Both the position numbers and the translations under genes were made by a program. The notes under the pieces are model-generated. The model was not told the origin of the DNA and did no database searches. It saw nothing but the letters and a program-made list of their open reading frames with translations. Below, piece after piece: positions 43,228-51,645 of a DNA stretch of 54,548 nt (the stretch's first letter is position 1; the number at the start of each line of letters is the position of its first letter). The DNA comes from Thermoplasmata archaeon (GTDB lineage Archaea > Thermoplasmatota > Thermoplasmata > Thermoplasmatales > Thermoplasmataceae): the NCBI GenBank assembly GCA_021803655.1, contig JAJZLK010000065.1, positions 1 through 54,548 of the forward strand, in the 5' to 3' direction.

Positions 43228-44121
43228 TCACTTCTCCTTCCCGCGAAATATATCCTGATCGTCCTTCTCATAGCCATGGTAGTCAATCAGGCCGTAAAAC
43301 TCATCCCTTGTCATGAGTGAGTCCACGAAATCTCTCTGTGTTCCATATTTCTTCAGCCTATGATAAACATTCTTCACGTTGAGAAGTGATGATCTGAAAG
43401 CGGTAAGGGGAAATATCACGAGGGAGTACCCGATAGCTTCCAGCTCCCTGGCGCTCATCAGGGGACTCTTACCGAACTCTGTCATGTTCGCCATGAGTTT
43501 TCCGTCCACAGCTTTGGCGAAATCCCTGAAAACGTCCGCAGAGTCAAGTGCCTCGGGGAATATCATGTCCGCACCTGCATCCAGGTACGCCTTGGCTCTT
43601 GCAACTGCCCCGTCGAATCCTTCGATTGCATATGAATCGGTCCTTGCAATTATCATGAAATCCGGATTTTTCCGTGCAGCGACGGCAGCCCTGACCTTCC
43701 GGACCATGTCATCCTGCGTGACTACCTCTTTACCCGGGAGGTGGCCGCATTTCTTCGGCAGCACCTGGTCTTCGATATGTATTGCCGATGCACCCGCATG
43801 TTCCAGTTCTATTACGGTTCTCGTCACGTTTCCGGTTTCTCCGAACCCGGTGTCTGCATCAACGATCAGCGGTGGTCTTGCAATCGCCGTGATCTTTCTT
43901 GTCTCCGCGGCAACCTCGCTAAGGGTAGTGAAAGATAGGTCAGGAAGTCCCATACAGGCAGCGATAGACGATCCGGACAGGTACAGTGTCTTGAATCCCG
44001 CCTCCTGGGCCTGCAGCGCGGAGATTCCGTTGAATACCCCTGCGCACTCAACAAAGCCGGAAGAAAGCTGTTTTCTCAGTGATCCCGGCCCTTCATTGAC
44101 GTTATCCTTAAGCAGTGACAC
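43228..44121 (-). CDS. prpB: 2-methylisocitrate lyase
   Basis: A 297-residue PEP mutase/isocitrate lyase-family enzyme that splits 2-methylisocitrate into pyruvate and succinate. Seen: LYLSGSSIAACMGLPD, PLIVDADTGFG (metal Asp), IHIEDQVLPKKCGHLPGKEV with the KKCGH signature holding the catalytic Cys, and IIARTDSYA. The start is taken at GTG 44121, which overlaps the prpD stop by 14 bases; a longer frame to 44163 would overlap more and lacks homology. Confidence 0.93.
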   Translation of the reverse strand: MSLLKDNVNEGPGSLRKQLSSGFVECAGVFNGISALQAQEAGFKTLYLSGSSIAACMGLPDLSFTTLSEVAAETRKITAIARPPLIVDADTGFGETGNVTRTVIELEHAGASAIHIEDQVLPKKCGHLPGKEVVTQDDMVRKVRAAVAARKNPDFMIIARTDSYAIEGFDGAVARAKAYLDAGADMIFPEALDSADVFRDFAKAVDGKLMANMTEFGKSPLMSARELEAIGYSLVIFPLTAFRSSLLNVKNVYHRLKKYGTQRDFVDSLMTRDEFYGLIDYHGYEKDDQDIFRGKEK

Positions 44122-45436
44122 TGTACGTCGCCTCCATGAGGTCAGCAACGCTTCTCTTCTCAAGCGATCTGACGGTATCTATCAGTTCCTTCGACTTGTC
44201 CGGCCCCATGACTCTCGCCCCTTTCGCGTAGACATCGTCCCACGAGTAAGGATTCTTGTGGTGGCCCTTTGGCGCGTTCATTTCCCCAGAAACAGTTCCG
44301 CTGTCTGTGGTAATTGTGATCCCGAAGGGAAGACTCTCAGGATACATCTTGTTGTACCTGTCAGTGACCTTGAATTCCATCAGATCAATGAGGGAGAGGA
44401 TCTTTCTGTCATTCAGGAATCTTGCAGAGTAAGCATCGGGGGTGGGTGCACCATGCACGAGACAGTATGCTATTATGTATGGCATACTGTGATCGGCGGT
44501 TTCCTTTGTCTTTGGCCTGAGCTTCTCAGGGTCCTTGATTATAATCTTGTGGGCCACCTCGAAGGTTTCAACCTGGATCTTCTTAATCTCCCCATTGATC
44601 TTTGGCCTGATTGCAATGGTTTCCTCAGCAGCACTCATGGCATGGTACTCAACAGGATAGTTCTTGATCATGGTCTTCAAGATCCTGTCCTTCTCAATGT
44701 CAAGATCAAAATTCCCGGAGACCTGCCGGAAGAACCCCATCTCACCGTCGAATATGTTCGATGGTCCAGAGAAACCTCCATTTGCAATGAGATAGGAGAA
44801 AACACTGTTCCTGCCGGCATTTGCAGCAGTGCAGCCCTTCCACATGGAGAGTTCTCCGGCCCTGGTCTGTCTCATGCTTATGTTGTTATTTATTCCAAGA
44901 CTTACCGTGTTTTCAAACTTTGTTTCATCAAGACCGGAAACTGCAGCGATTCCGGCCGCGGAAGATGCTGAAATGTAAGTAACGTGATCCCATCCCCTGT
45001 CCCTTATGGAAACTGCATCTGCAAGGGAACAGACTGTCTGGTACGCAACCGCGATCCCTTTCATGGCATCGGATCCGCTCAGTTCCAGTGCTTCCGATAC
45101 TGCAAGAACAGGTGGGATGTTATCGGAAGGGTGCAACGCCTCCTTCGAGAGGTAGGTATCATTATAGTCGATATACCTGACCATAGATCCGTTTATGAAG
45201 GACGCAACGTCAATTGAAGCTTTGTCCTTCACAAAGAACATGGACGAATTCATCCTCCCCTTCGACGGAAGGAGAGTATTCCTCTCTATGACAACAGGTT
45301 CAGCATCCTTCGCCCCGTAAGCAACTATGATCGCATCGGCGATCCTCTTCTTTATCTCTTCCGACACCTGCTTTTCCAGCGGGCTGGCCATAACTTTCCG
45401 GGAATAATCGTAAATTTTCCTGACAATCCTGTCCAT
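44108..45436 (-). CDS. prpD: 2-methylcitrate dehydratase (MmgE/PrpD family)
   Basis: A 442-residue dehydratase that converts 2-methylcitrate to 2-methyl-cis-aconitate. MmgE/PrpD features: YIDYNDTYLSKEALHPSDNIPPVLAVSEAL, ASSAAGIAAVSGLDETKFENTVSLGINN, the SMWKGCTAANAGRNSVF segment and KNYPVEYHAMSAAEETIAIRP. It is first in the operon. A TATA-like AATTTATAA (minus strand, 45458-45466) is centred about 26 bases before ATG 45436, so it is leaderless. Confidence 0.93.
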   Translation of the reverse strand: MDRIVRKIYDYSRKVMASPLEKQVSEEIKKRIADAIIVAYGAKDAEPVVIERNTLLPSKGRMNSSMFFVKDKASIDVASFINGSMVRYIDYNDTYLSKEALHPSDNIPPVLAVSEALELSGSDAMKGIAVAYQTVCSLADAVSIRDRGWDHVTYISASSAAGIAAVSGLDETKFENTVSLGINNNISMRQTRAGELSMWKGCTAANAGRNSVFSYLIANGGFSGPSNIFDGEMGFFRQVSGNFDLDIEKDRILKTMIKNYPVEYHAMSAAEETIAIRPKINGEIKKIQVETFEVAHKIIIKDPEKLRPKTKETADHSMPYIIAYCLVHGAPTPDAYSARFLNDRKILSLIDLMEFKVTDRYNKMYPESLPFGITITTDSGTVSGEMNAPKGHHKNPYSWDDVYAKGARVMGPDKSKELIDTVRSLEKRSVADLMEATYSVTA

Positions 45437-45457
45437 GCTATAACGGATTGAAGGGGA

Positions 45458-45466
45458 TTATAAATT
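45458..45466 (-). promoter_or_regulatory. TATA box of the prpD-prpB-prpC operon
   Basis: AATTTATAA on the minus strand is centred about 26 bases before ATG 45436. Confidence 0.55.
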
Positions 45467-45508
45467 GATTTTTCGATAAAGAGGAATCGCTGAATGGAAC
45501 CTGTTTCA

Positions 45509-46501
45509 TTATTCCATCAGTTTTGCAATCGTCCTCATATGCCACATGTGCGGGGCATATGACTTAATCCGGGTACTGGAAATTATGGTGCAATCCCTTC
45601 CTGAAAGCCTTATCTTTTCTTTTGCAATTTCACCGGAGAATCCCATCTTCTCCGTTGAGACCAGGTGGTGGATCACTACGGTCGCATTATCCCTGAGGTT
45701 CGAGAGAATGTTGTCAAGCATCTCCAGGGACTGGAAATTCCCAAGTATGCCGACGTCGCCTATTTCCTTCAGCCGGACAACAGAACTGTCTGCGCATAAC
45801 GTTTCCACCACACTTTCCACCTTGTTCACCTTCGCAGCCCTGCCAAGGTATTCCAGAGCCACTGGATTTATGTCTATGCAAACCACCTTTCCCGGATGCC
45901 CAAACTTTGCAATGGGGAGCGAGAAATAGCCTATTCCCGAGAAGAAGTCTATAACTAACCTGCCGGTCACGTCTGTCTCGATCTCACCCCTGACGTGGAC
46001 ATTTCCGGGTGAGAACATCACATGTTCCGGGTCAAACACATACCTTATCCCGTTTTCCAGGTGCGTCACGGTACCATGTTCTCCGTAGACCAGTTCAACC
46101 GAAGGTGTCCTGGTATCTCCTGTAATTCTTCCCCGGTTCACATAGACTTTCTTCACGCCAAGAGTCTCGGCGTATATTGAAGCAACATCAGTGCTCATCT
46201 GAACAGGCACATTGAACATTATTGAGTCTCCATACCTTACCCATTTCTCGGGAATATCTCCAGAAAAGCCGAGTTCTTTCACTCTCTGACGTATCCTGAT
46301 CATCGGGTCTGTTGTCATGACTCTTGGGATGAAATCTGCCTCAACGTGAATTGTGCTAGAATCCCAAGGGTGGACGGGGATCAGGATAAAATCACCTTCG
46401 GTCCTGATCCGCAGGCTCTTGTCTATCCTTCCTTCACGGAGAAGCCCGGATATGATCCTTTCCGCACTTTCCCTTGGCACAGAAATTGCAGGAGACTTCA
46501 A
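45509..46501 (-). CDS. Trm5/Taw2-family tRNA G37 modification enzyme, probably Taw2
   Basis: About 330 residues of the class I methyltransferase-fold family acting on G37 of tRNA. The N-terminal part (AISVPRESAERIISGLLREG) and DGKIR-like segment are family-wide. SAM motif: VIDFFSGIGYFSLPIAKFG (about residue 190), then VVCIDINPVALEYLGRAA. The motif before it, MFSPGNVHVRGEI, resembles the FSxGN of Taw2/TYW2 (aminocarboxypropyl transfer in wyosine synthesis), and VGILGNFQS replaces the NLP of Trm5 methyltransferases. I therefore favour Taw2. The start is uncertain: TTG 46501 by domain onset, or further upstream to 46555. Confidence 0.72.
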   Translation of the reverse strand: MKSPAISVPRESAERIISGLLREGRIDKSLRIRTEGDFILIPVHPWDSSTIHVEADFIPRVMTTDPMIRIRQRVKELGFSGDIPEKWVRYGDSIMFNVPVQMSTDVASIYAETLGVKKVYVNRGRITGDTRTPSVELVYGEHGTVTHLENGIRYVFDPEHVMFSPGNVHVRGEIETDVTGRLVIDFFSGIGYFSLPIAKFGHPGKVVCIDINPVALEYLGRAAKVNKVESVVETLCADSSVVRLKEIGDVGILGNFQSLEMLDNILSNLRDNATVVIHHLVSTEKMGFSGEIAKEKIRLSGRDCTIISSTRIKSYAPHMWHMRTIAKLME

Positions 46502-46733
46502 CGCATGAGGATGTATTCTACCGATAGAATGGTTTTCCCCGCCCCGCCTACGCAAATGAATGAATTCTTCTCCGGTTGGTTCTACACAGGCTTTGGGAGG
46601 AGAAAGATTTCTCCGCTTCCATGAAATATCTGGGACTGAGCCGGTGTCTATTCGTCAGGTGCAGACCACCGTGTTTCAGCCATCAGTAGACAGCTTGAGA
46701 TTCGATATCTATTTTAACCATTGCGGAGTATGA

Positions 46734-47753
46734 TTGAAATTGGATCGAGACCTTACCCTCCAGATAATAAGACACATTCAGTGGCCCAGAGATAACAATC
46801 TTGATGGTCACGAAACTGAGGATTTCAGGAGACCAACACCGTACTGGGTCTACCAGAAGATGAGAAAGGAAAACGGAAACGATATTTCAAGGAGAACTGT
46901 AAACGGCGCCTATGAAAGAATCTTCAACGATCTCCTGTTTCCGAGGCTCTTCATTGATCCCTCAATATTCGGTTTCAGGAGAAGCTCCGTTGTCTTCAGG
47001 GATGACGTTTCCCTGAGCGATTCAGCAATCGCAAGGATAAAAAAAATCCCCGGGGTTGAGGCGGTCTTCAGGGGAATCGCGCTAAAATCAGGCGATTTAT
47101 TCCCTACCATGATTGTGGATATACTGCACAACGGAAAGGAAGACTTCAACAGGGTCAGGGACGAAATAATCGGAACGTCTGGTACACTGTCCGCATATTT
47201 TGCTACCAGCAGCCAGTTGCTGGACGAATCAGTTAAGAAAAGATACCGTGAAACCATTCTCAACTCAGATATGGAGGTCCGGGAACCAATAAAGGACTTG
47301 ATCAGGAGTCTTGTTATTAACCCGATGATGCCTCTGAACGACATAGCGCTTGAAACCGGGATGTCAAGATCGAGGCTGTACGAAGAATACAGGAAACTGG
47401 CGATATCTCGCGCCGTAAGTCTTGAGTTTGGTTTCAGAACCTCACTTTTTGAAGGATTCACATTCCTTCAGTTTGCATTCAGTACTGCGGGAAGGCAGAA
47501 GGATGCCCTTGTAAAGAGGCTTCAGGATCTGCCTGGCTTCAAGGAGAAATCGATCATATTTCGATGGGGCTTCGACAACATTCTCCTTTCAATATGCATT
47601 GTGGGAGATTATTCGGACATGATAGGATTTTACTCCACAATGAGGGAAGAACTGGGAGACGATTCTCTGGCCGTGGCATTGTGGCAGTCAAGCACAAGAT
47701 TGAATCTTGATGGCGTGTTGAGGATGATAGACTACGATGGTAACGGAAAGTAA
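46734..47753 (+). CDS. Winged-helix transcription regulator, Lrp-like, two HTH segments
   Basis: A 339-residue protein with an N-terminal HTH-like part (RPTPYWVYQKMRKENGNDISRRTVNGAYERI), an alpha/beta segment like a Lrp/AsnC ligand domain (PGVEAVFRGIALKSGDLFPTMIVDIL), a second HTH (MPLNDIALETGMSRSRLYEEYRKL, about residue 200-222) and a second alpha/beta segment (PGFKEKSIIFRWGFDNILLSICIVGDYSDM). This looks like a tandem duplication of an Lrp-type unit. It starts with TTG 46734, about 22 bases after ATTTTAAC (46711-46718). Target genes unknown; the nearest downstream genes are two secreted proteins. Confidence 0.65.
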   Translation: MKLDRDLTLQIIRHIQWPRDNNLDGHETEDFRRPTPYWVYQKMRKENGNDISRRTVNGAYERIFNDLLFPRLFIDPSIFGFRRSSVVFRDDVSLSDSAIARIKKIPGVEAVFRGIALKSGDLFPTMIVDILHNGKEDFNRVRDEIIGTSGTLSAYFATSSQLLDESVKKRYRETILNSDMEVREPIKDLIRSLVINPMMPLNDIALETGMSRSRLYEEYRKLAISRAVSLEFGFRTSLFEGFTFLQFAFSTAGRQKDALVKRLQDLPGFKEKSIIFRWGFDNILLSICIVGDYSDMIGFYSTMREELGDDSLAVALWQSSTRLNLDGVLRMIDYDGNGK

Positions 47754-48083
47754 TCAGGATGAATCTAGCGTCATGATCTTCTAAAACAGTTTCTCCGTAT
47801 CATGCGAGAACGGCGCATCCAATCAGGGCACTTCTTCGGTCACGAGAATGATCGGGAGAATTTACTGCTTTCCGGCACTAGCAACTCTCCTTGATTTCAC
47901 CTACCAGAAACATTACTTGGCGTTCCAAAGGACACAGAAATATTCTATTCTGATAGTTCTGAAATGGCGTGTTATGAATTTAACACATATGTGCCCTTTT
48001 CTCCGGTCAACGAAAAACTGGAAGGCTCTAATCGTCAAAAGTCTATTATAAAACCACGATATTATTCGTGACGATGCTCAAGA
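47754..48083 (+). other. Intergenic region before the secreted-protein pair
   Basis: About 330 bases. The only clear element is a TATA-like CTATTATAAAA (48044-48053) upstream of the large secreted protein. A 67-codon frame (47848-48051) has no convincing composition or start signal and is not called. No RNA fold is evident by eye. Confidence 0.5.
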
Positions 48084-50018
48084 GTGGATATCTTCCTTCA
48101 TCGTCAGAGATTCCAGAGAGAGAAACGAAAGCTGTTTTACGTGGTGGTCATAGGTGTTGCTGCTCTCATGTTATTCCCTGCGGTTCAGTCCCTCTCAATA
48201 CAACCCCACAGTTCTCCCATGGTGTACAGGTATGGTAACGAGGTAGTGGAATTCAATGGTCAAAACACCTATGTAGGTTTTGGAAACAGCCTTTATCCCG
48301 TATCCTGGTCAATATTCAGGTTGAATGCTCACCCGGGCGGATACAACCCAGACCTTTCCCTGGGATCGCTGTTGTCCACAGAAAACTTCACACACCACAT
48401 GGGGCGCAGGATTCTTAACGCTTCCCAGAATTCTGCCGTGATGGAGAAGTGGAATCATAACGTGAGGATCGCTGAGATATTCTCCTTCCTGCCAGATGGC
48501 ATAGATGCAAGTATTGCCATTGAGAACACGGGCAATTCCAGTGGAACCTTCATCGGCCAGTTCGGGATGCATACACTGTATCACGCAAATGCACAGATAG
48601 GGGGTTTCTCCTCCACCACTGTAAATACCCGGTGGAGTCCGGTTACGACCATAGTTCCAATACACTCAGACCAGTGGTCACTGAGCGAAGGACATGTATC
48701 GGTGAACTGGGCAGTTGAGTCATCAATATTTCATGCCGGGGTTCTTGCCGTGAATACAAGCGGAGATTCAATTGAACTACCGTTCGGCCCAGTGTCTATT
48801 GCAGTCAACGATACATATTCAATAGACCCGATAATCAGGCCGGATATGCCCATTGGAGGCGGTGGCGGAGGATCATACCAGCCATTTGAGTACCTCTCAG
48901 GTTTATCAGTTGTAAATGCAACCAGTGGGAATCCCTACAATGCCATTTTTGGCGGCGATACTCTGCTCAAATTCTCAGTTCACTACGATGGAAGCCGTTG
49001 GCCTTCTTCGCCAGTTGTAAAGTTCGATGGTATATCGCAAGGGGGTAGTTTGTATCCCATAAGCCCAGGTTTCTCAGGTGGAGGCAGCGGAACCATCACA
49101 TGGACATGGGCTGCACAGCCGGGATACTACCAGGGCTTCGCCGCTTCTGCGACCTACGCTACACCCGTGAAATATTTCCGTTCTGCCATGGTATATACGA
49201 ATTTTCCATATTACGAACAGGGTAAACCGGTTGTTTTCCCAGATGCTGTCGGATCAGGGGATTACTATAACTCCAACGGCAATTTTATTGCACAGACATC
49301 CCAGAGTGCGGTTCAGTATGATTTACTCACGGGTCAACCGCTGAACTATCAGTTTACTGCCGGATTGTGGAACAAGAGCAGGACTTTGGGTGTCTGGAGT
49401 GTTGACATGGGATTTGAGTGGAAAGGTAACAACTGGGGGCAGAATCCATCAAATGCTCCGGACTATGTATATAACAAATTACAGTCATATAGCTCTCAGG
49501 GGAACTCATATCTCGGATCGAATTCAACCATATCCGAACAGACCATATGGAATGCCATAGCGCTGGGCCTGGGGGTCGCATCGGTAGTTGCAGTTCCACC
49601 ATATGATCTAGTACTTGCAGGCACAGGCGCCCTTATGACTTTTGTCGGACCTTTCTTATTCAGCACTAATAATGTCAATGAAAATCCTCAGACTGATCAG
49701 ATATGGAAGAACTTTACCGGTACCGAGCAGTGTGTGCCTAATGCTGCTAGAAATTATACAAGTTGGTGTTATTTCTATCTTCTCACTGGGAGCGGAGGGG
49801 GGCTTTCCTATCTTTTCAGATTCATGGATCAACCTTCATACTCCCCAGTTGGTTCCGACACCTTGAACTATTTCACCTATATCGAAGACATGACGGTAAT
49901 GCAGCTCGACAGAGCGAATCAGACGGTGCTAACTGAATTTGAGCACGTAGGATCAACAACGTATCCCACTGAGTATTCAACAAGTATTTCAATGCCGGTA
50001 TGTCTCCTGCAGAGTTAG
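48084..50018 (+). CDS. Large secreted or membrane-anchored protein, unknown
   Basis: A 644-residue protein starting GTG 48084. The N-terminus is a signal anchor (KRKLFYVVVIGVAALMLFPAVQSLS, residues about 14-38). The body is rich in Gly, Ser, Tyr and Trp with about ten Asn-x-Ser/Thr sequons and a GGGGGGS linker near residue 255-265, as in S-layer-type or surface proteins of acidophiles. A hydrophobic hairpin lies near residues 493-535 (ALGLGVASVVAVPPYDLVL, GTGALMTFVGPFLF). Two Cys (TEQC, SWCYFY) near residue 550-566 could form a disulfide, with a third near the C-terminus (MPVCLLQS). No enzyme motif or known family recognised. The next gene, six bases on, also encodes a secreted protein. Confidence 0.75.
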   Translation: MDIFLHRQRFQREKRKLFYVVVIGVAALMLFPAVQSLSIQPHSSPMVYRYGNEVVEFNGQNTYVGFGNSLYPVSWSIFRLNAHPGGYNPDLSLGSLLSTENFTHHMGRRILNASQNSAVMEKWNHNVRIAEIFSFLPDGIDASIAIENTGNSSGTFIGQFGMHTLYHANAQIGGFSSTTVNTRWSPVTTIVPIHSDQWSLSEGHVSVNWAVESSIFHAGVLAVNTSGDSIELPFGPVSIAVNDTYSIDPIIRPDMPIGGGGGGSYQPFEYLSGLSVVNATSGNPYNAIFGGDTLLKFSVHYDGSRWPSSPVVKFDGISQGGSLYPISPGFSGGGSGTITWTWAAQPGYYQGFAASATYATPVKYFRSAMVYTNFPYYEQGKPVVFPDAVGSGDYYNSNGNFIAQTSQSAVQYDLLTGQPLNYQFTAGLWNKSRTLGVWSVDMGFEWKGNNWGQNPSNAPDYVYNKLQSYSSQGNSYLGSNSTISEQTIWNAIALGLGVASVVAVPPYDLVLAGTGALMTFVGPFLFSTNNVNENPQTDQIWKNFTGTEQCVPNAARNYTSWCYFYLLTGSGGGLSYLFRFMDQPSYSPVGSDTLNYFTYIEDMTVMQLDRANQTVLTEFEHVGSTTYPTEYSTSISMPVCLLQS

Positions 50019-50024
50019 ATAAAG

Positions 50025-50672
50025 ATGATCAGGCGTAAGAAAATCATGGTGCTGTCTGTCGCGCTCCTGGCACTGCTGGGATTCACCGGCAGCGAATACT
50101 TTTCCGAACCTCCATCCTGGCACGCCACACCTTACTACGGGAAACATTACTGGGGAGGTGCGTATATTGCATATCCGTTGGAAGCCCATTCCAACCTCTC
50201 GTTCTCAGAATTTGGAAACGCCGTTGATATTGGGTATCAGGAGGGTGCTTTTGTAGGAACCCAGGTACTGAACCTGACAGGTTATTATGGGCCCCTTGGA
50301 ATTGTAGCCGGTGCGTACTGGGTTGAGAGCCTTAGACTGGCATTTCCTTACACGGGATTTTCTTTTTATTTTGACAGTCTCTCCCTGACAGTGAACGGGT
50401 CACTTCTGAAGAACGTGACTTATTCCCATGATTACAACGTACTCCCCTACATGTGGTCAGGCTACAGCATTAATCATAATACTACACTGTATTATTCCGG
50501 GTGTGAGATTCCAAATGACTACCAGAAGCCGATGCAGGATATTCTGAACACCGGGAATTACACATTCAACTACACCGTTGTTCTCACCCCGGTTTTTGAG
50601 ATAGGTCCATACTGGGTAAAGGGGCCACGGCAGGAAATCTCTTTTAAGTTTGTCATCTTGCTCATTACATGA
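50025..50672 (+). CDS. Secreted protein paired with the preceding gene, unknown
   Basis: A 215-residue protein with a signal peptide (KKIMVLSVALLALLGFTGSE, residues about 5-24) and several sequons (NLSF, NLTG, NGSL, NVTY, NTTL, NYTF). It is Tyr- and Gly-rich, with a beta-strand-like pattern and one Cys (YSGCEIPND). It begins six bases after the stop of the 644-residue secreted protein, so the two are co-translated and probably act together at the cell surface. The C-terminal hydrophobic end (FKFVILLIT) could be natural or the result of a late frameshift. Confidence 0.72.
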   Translation: MIRRKKIMVLSVALLALLGFTGSEYFSEPPSWHATPYYGKHYWGGAYIAYPLEAHSNLSFSEFGNAVDIGYQEGAFVGTQVLNLTGYYGPLGIVAGAYWVESLRLAFPYTGFSFYFDSLSLTVNGSLLKNVTYSHDYNVLPYMWSGYSINHNTTLYYSGCEIPNDYQKPMQDILNTGNYTFNYTVVLTPVFEIGPYWVKGPRQEISFKFVILLIT

Positions 50673-50842
50673 TGTGGCATATGTAATTCGGTTCTGAACT
50701 GTCAGAATCCTGTTTCTGCCACGCTGTTTGTTAATTTTACTGAGCCTGTAACCTTCCTTTACCCCCGTTTTAATCTCCATATATACTTGAATTGACAAGC
50801 TCGTTTTCCCCAGCACAGTCAGTTGCGGATTCAGGCTGCCAA

Positions 50843-50850
50843 ATATTATA
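50843..50850 (+). promoter_or_regulatory. TATA box of the initiator tRNA
   Basis: ATATTATA is centred about 28 bases before the first base of the tRNA gene. Confidence 0.55.
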
Positions 50851-50874
50851 TCAACCATGTCTATAACTGGCTGA

Positions 50875-50949
50875 AGCGGGGTGGGGTAGTTAGGAGATCC
50901 CGACGGGCTCATAACCCGTAGACCGATGGTTCAAATCCATCCCCCGCTA
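50875..50949 (+). tRNA. Initiator tRNA-Met (anticodon CAT)
   Basis: The 75 bases fold as a tRNA: acceptor arms AGCGGGG/CCCCGCT with A1-U72 pair, T loop TTCAAAT, and anticodon arm ACGGG-CTCATAA-CCCGT. The three consecutive G-C pairs next to the anticodon loop and the A1-U72 pair mark it as the archaeal initiator rather than an elongator. Discriminator A, no CCA encoded. The last three bases (50947-50949) are at the same time the antisense of the hemD stop codon. Confidence 0.95.
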
Positions 50950-51645
50950 TGACTTATTGAAGTGGAACGATTCTATCATATGGATTGTCTCCTTAAAGTC
51001 CGAGTTTCCCAGAGGTTCAGACACTGCAAAACCAAGCGAGGACATCTTCTCCGCAGTGGTCCTTCCTATTGCAAAATAATGCGTGTCCGGGATCACTCCA
51101 TATCTTTTCAAGAGAATTTCCGTTTCCATCGATGAAGTGACAAGGAACCCGAATATCCGTGACGTCTCAGGCAGGCCAGTAACGATCTCCTCAACAATAT
51201 CATAAAGCGATATGGAGAGTGAATCGAACCCTTCCCGCATGAGTGCTTCGTCAAGACGTTTGTCAGGCCTGCTGCTTCTCAGCAGTGCTACACGTGATCC
51301 ATGTCTGACGCCGGAAATTATGGCGTCTGTAATTCCCTGAGAATCCCTGTTTTCCGGAACAACAGGGCTGAATCCGGAGTTTGCCAGCCTGGAAGCAGTC
51401 GAGTTCCCGATTGCGAACACCGAGCGTCCGTGGAGAAATGATGGCTTGACTGGCAGAAATATGTCCACACCGGTTGAACTGGTGAACACCACTGTATCCG
51501 GATCGAAGTCGTCCAGTTTCCGTGCATCATCCTTGCTGAATGTCGTGACGATCCTGGTAAGAGGGATGTTCACCATGTCCAGAAAATCGCTATGAACCTC
51601 AGCATACTTGTTCTTCGGCCGGGTGGTGACAAGGATGTTCCTCAA
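50947..51645 (-). CDS. hemD: Uroporphyrinogen-III synthase
   Basis: A 232-residue enzyme that closes and inverts ring D of hydroxymethylbilane. The family is poorly conserved; visible are the start ILVTTRPKN, DTVVFTSSTGVDIFL, the VFAIGNSTASRL loop, VALLRSSRP, and FLVTSSMETEILLKRYG with FAIGRTTAEKMSSLGF near the end. It directly follows hemC (TTG start next to the hemC TGA). Gene order hemL-hemC-hemD on one strand makes a haem/sirohaem operon. Confidence 0.9.
   Translation of the reverse strand: MRNILVTTRPKNKYAEVHSDFLDMVNIPLTRIVTTFSKDDARKLDDFDPDTVVFTSSTGVDIFLPVKPSFLHGRSVFAIGNSTASRLANSGFSPVVPENRDSQGITDAIISGVRHGSRVALLRSSRPDKRLDEALMREGFDSLSISLYDIVEEIVTGLPETSRIFGFLVTSSMETEILLKRYGVIPDTHYFAIGRTTAEKMSSLGFAVSEPLGNSDFKETIHMIESFHFNKS

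Noticed and set aside
43379-44971. A 530-codon open frame on the plus strand
   Set aside because: It is antisense to prpB and prpD, both with full family motifs. Long antisense frames are expected from the codon bias.
47848-48051. A 67-codon frame between the regulator and the secreted-protein gene
   Set aside because: Composition is atypical, there is no TATA box at the right distance or ribosome site, and no recognisable fold.
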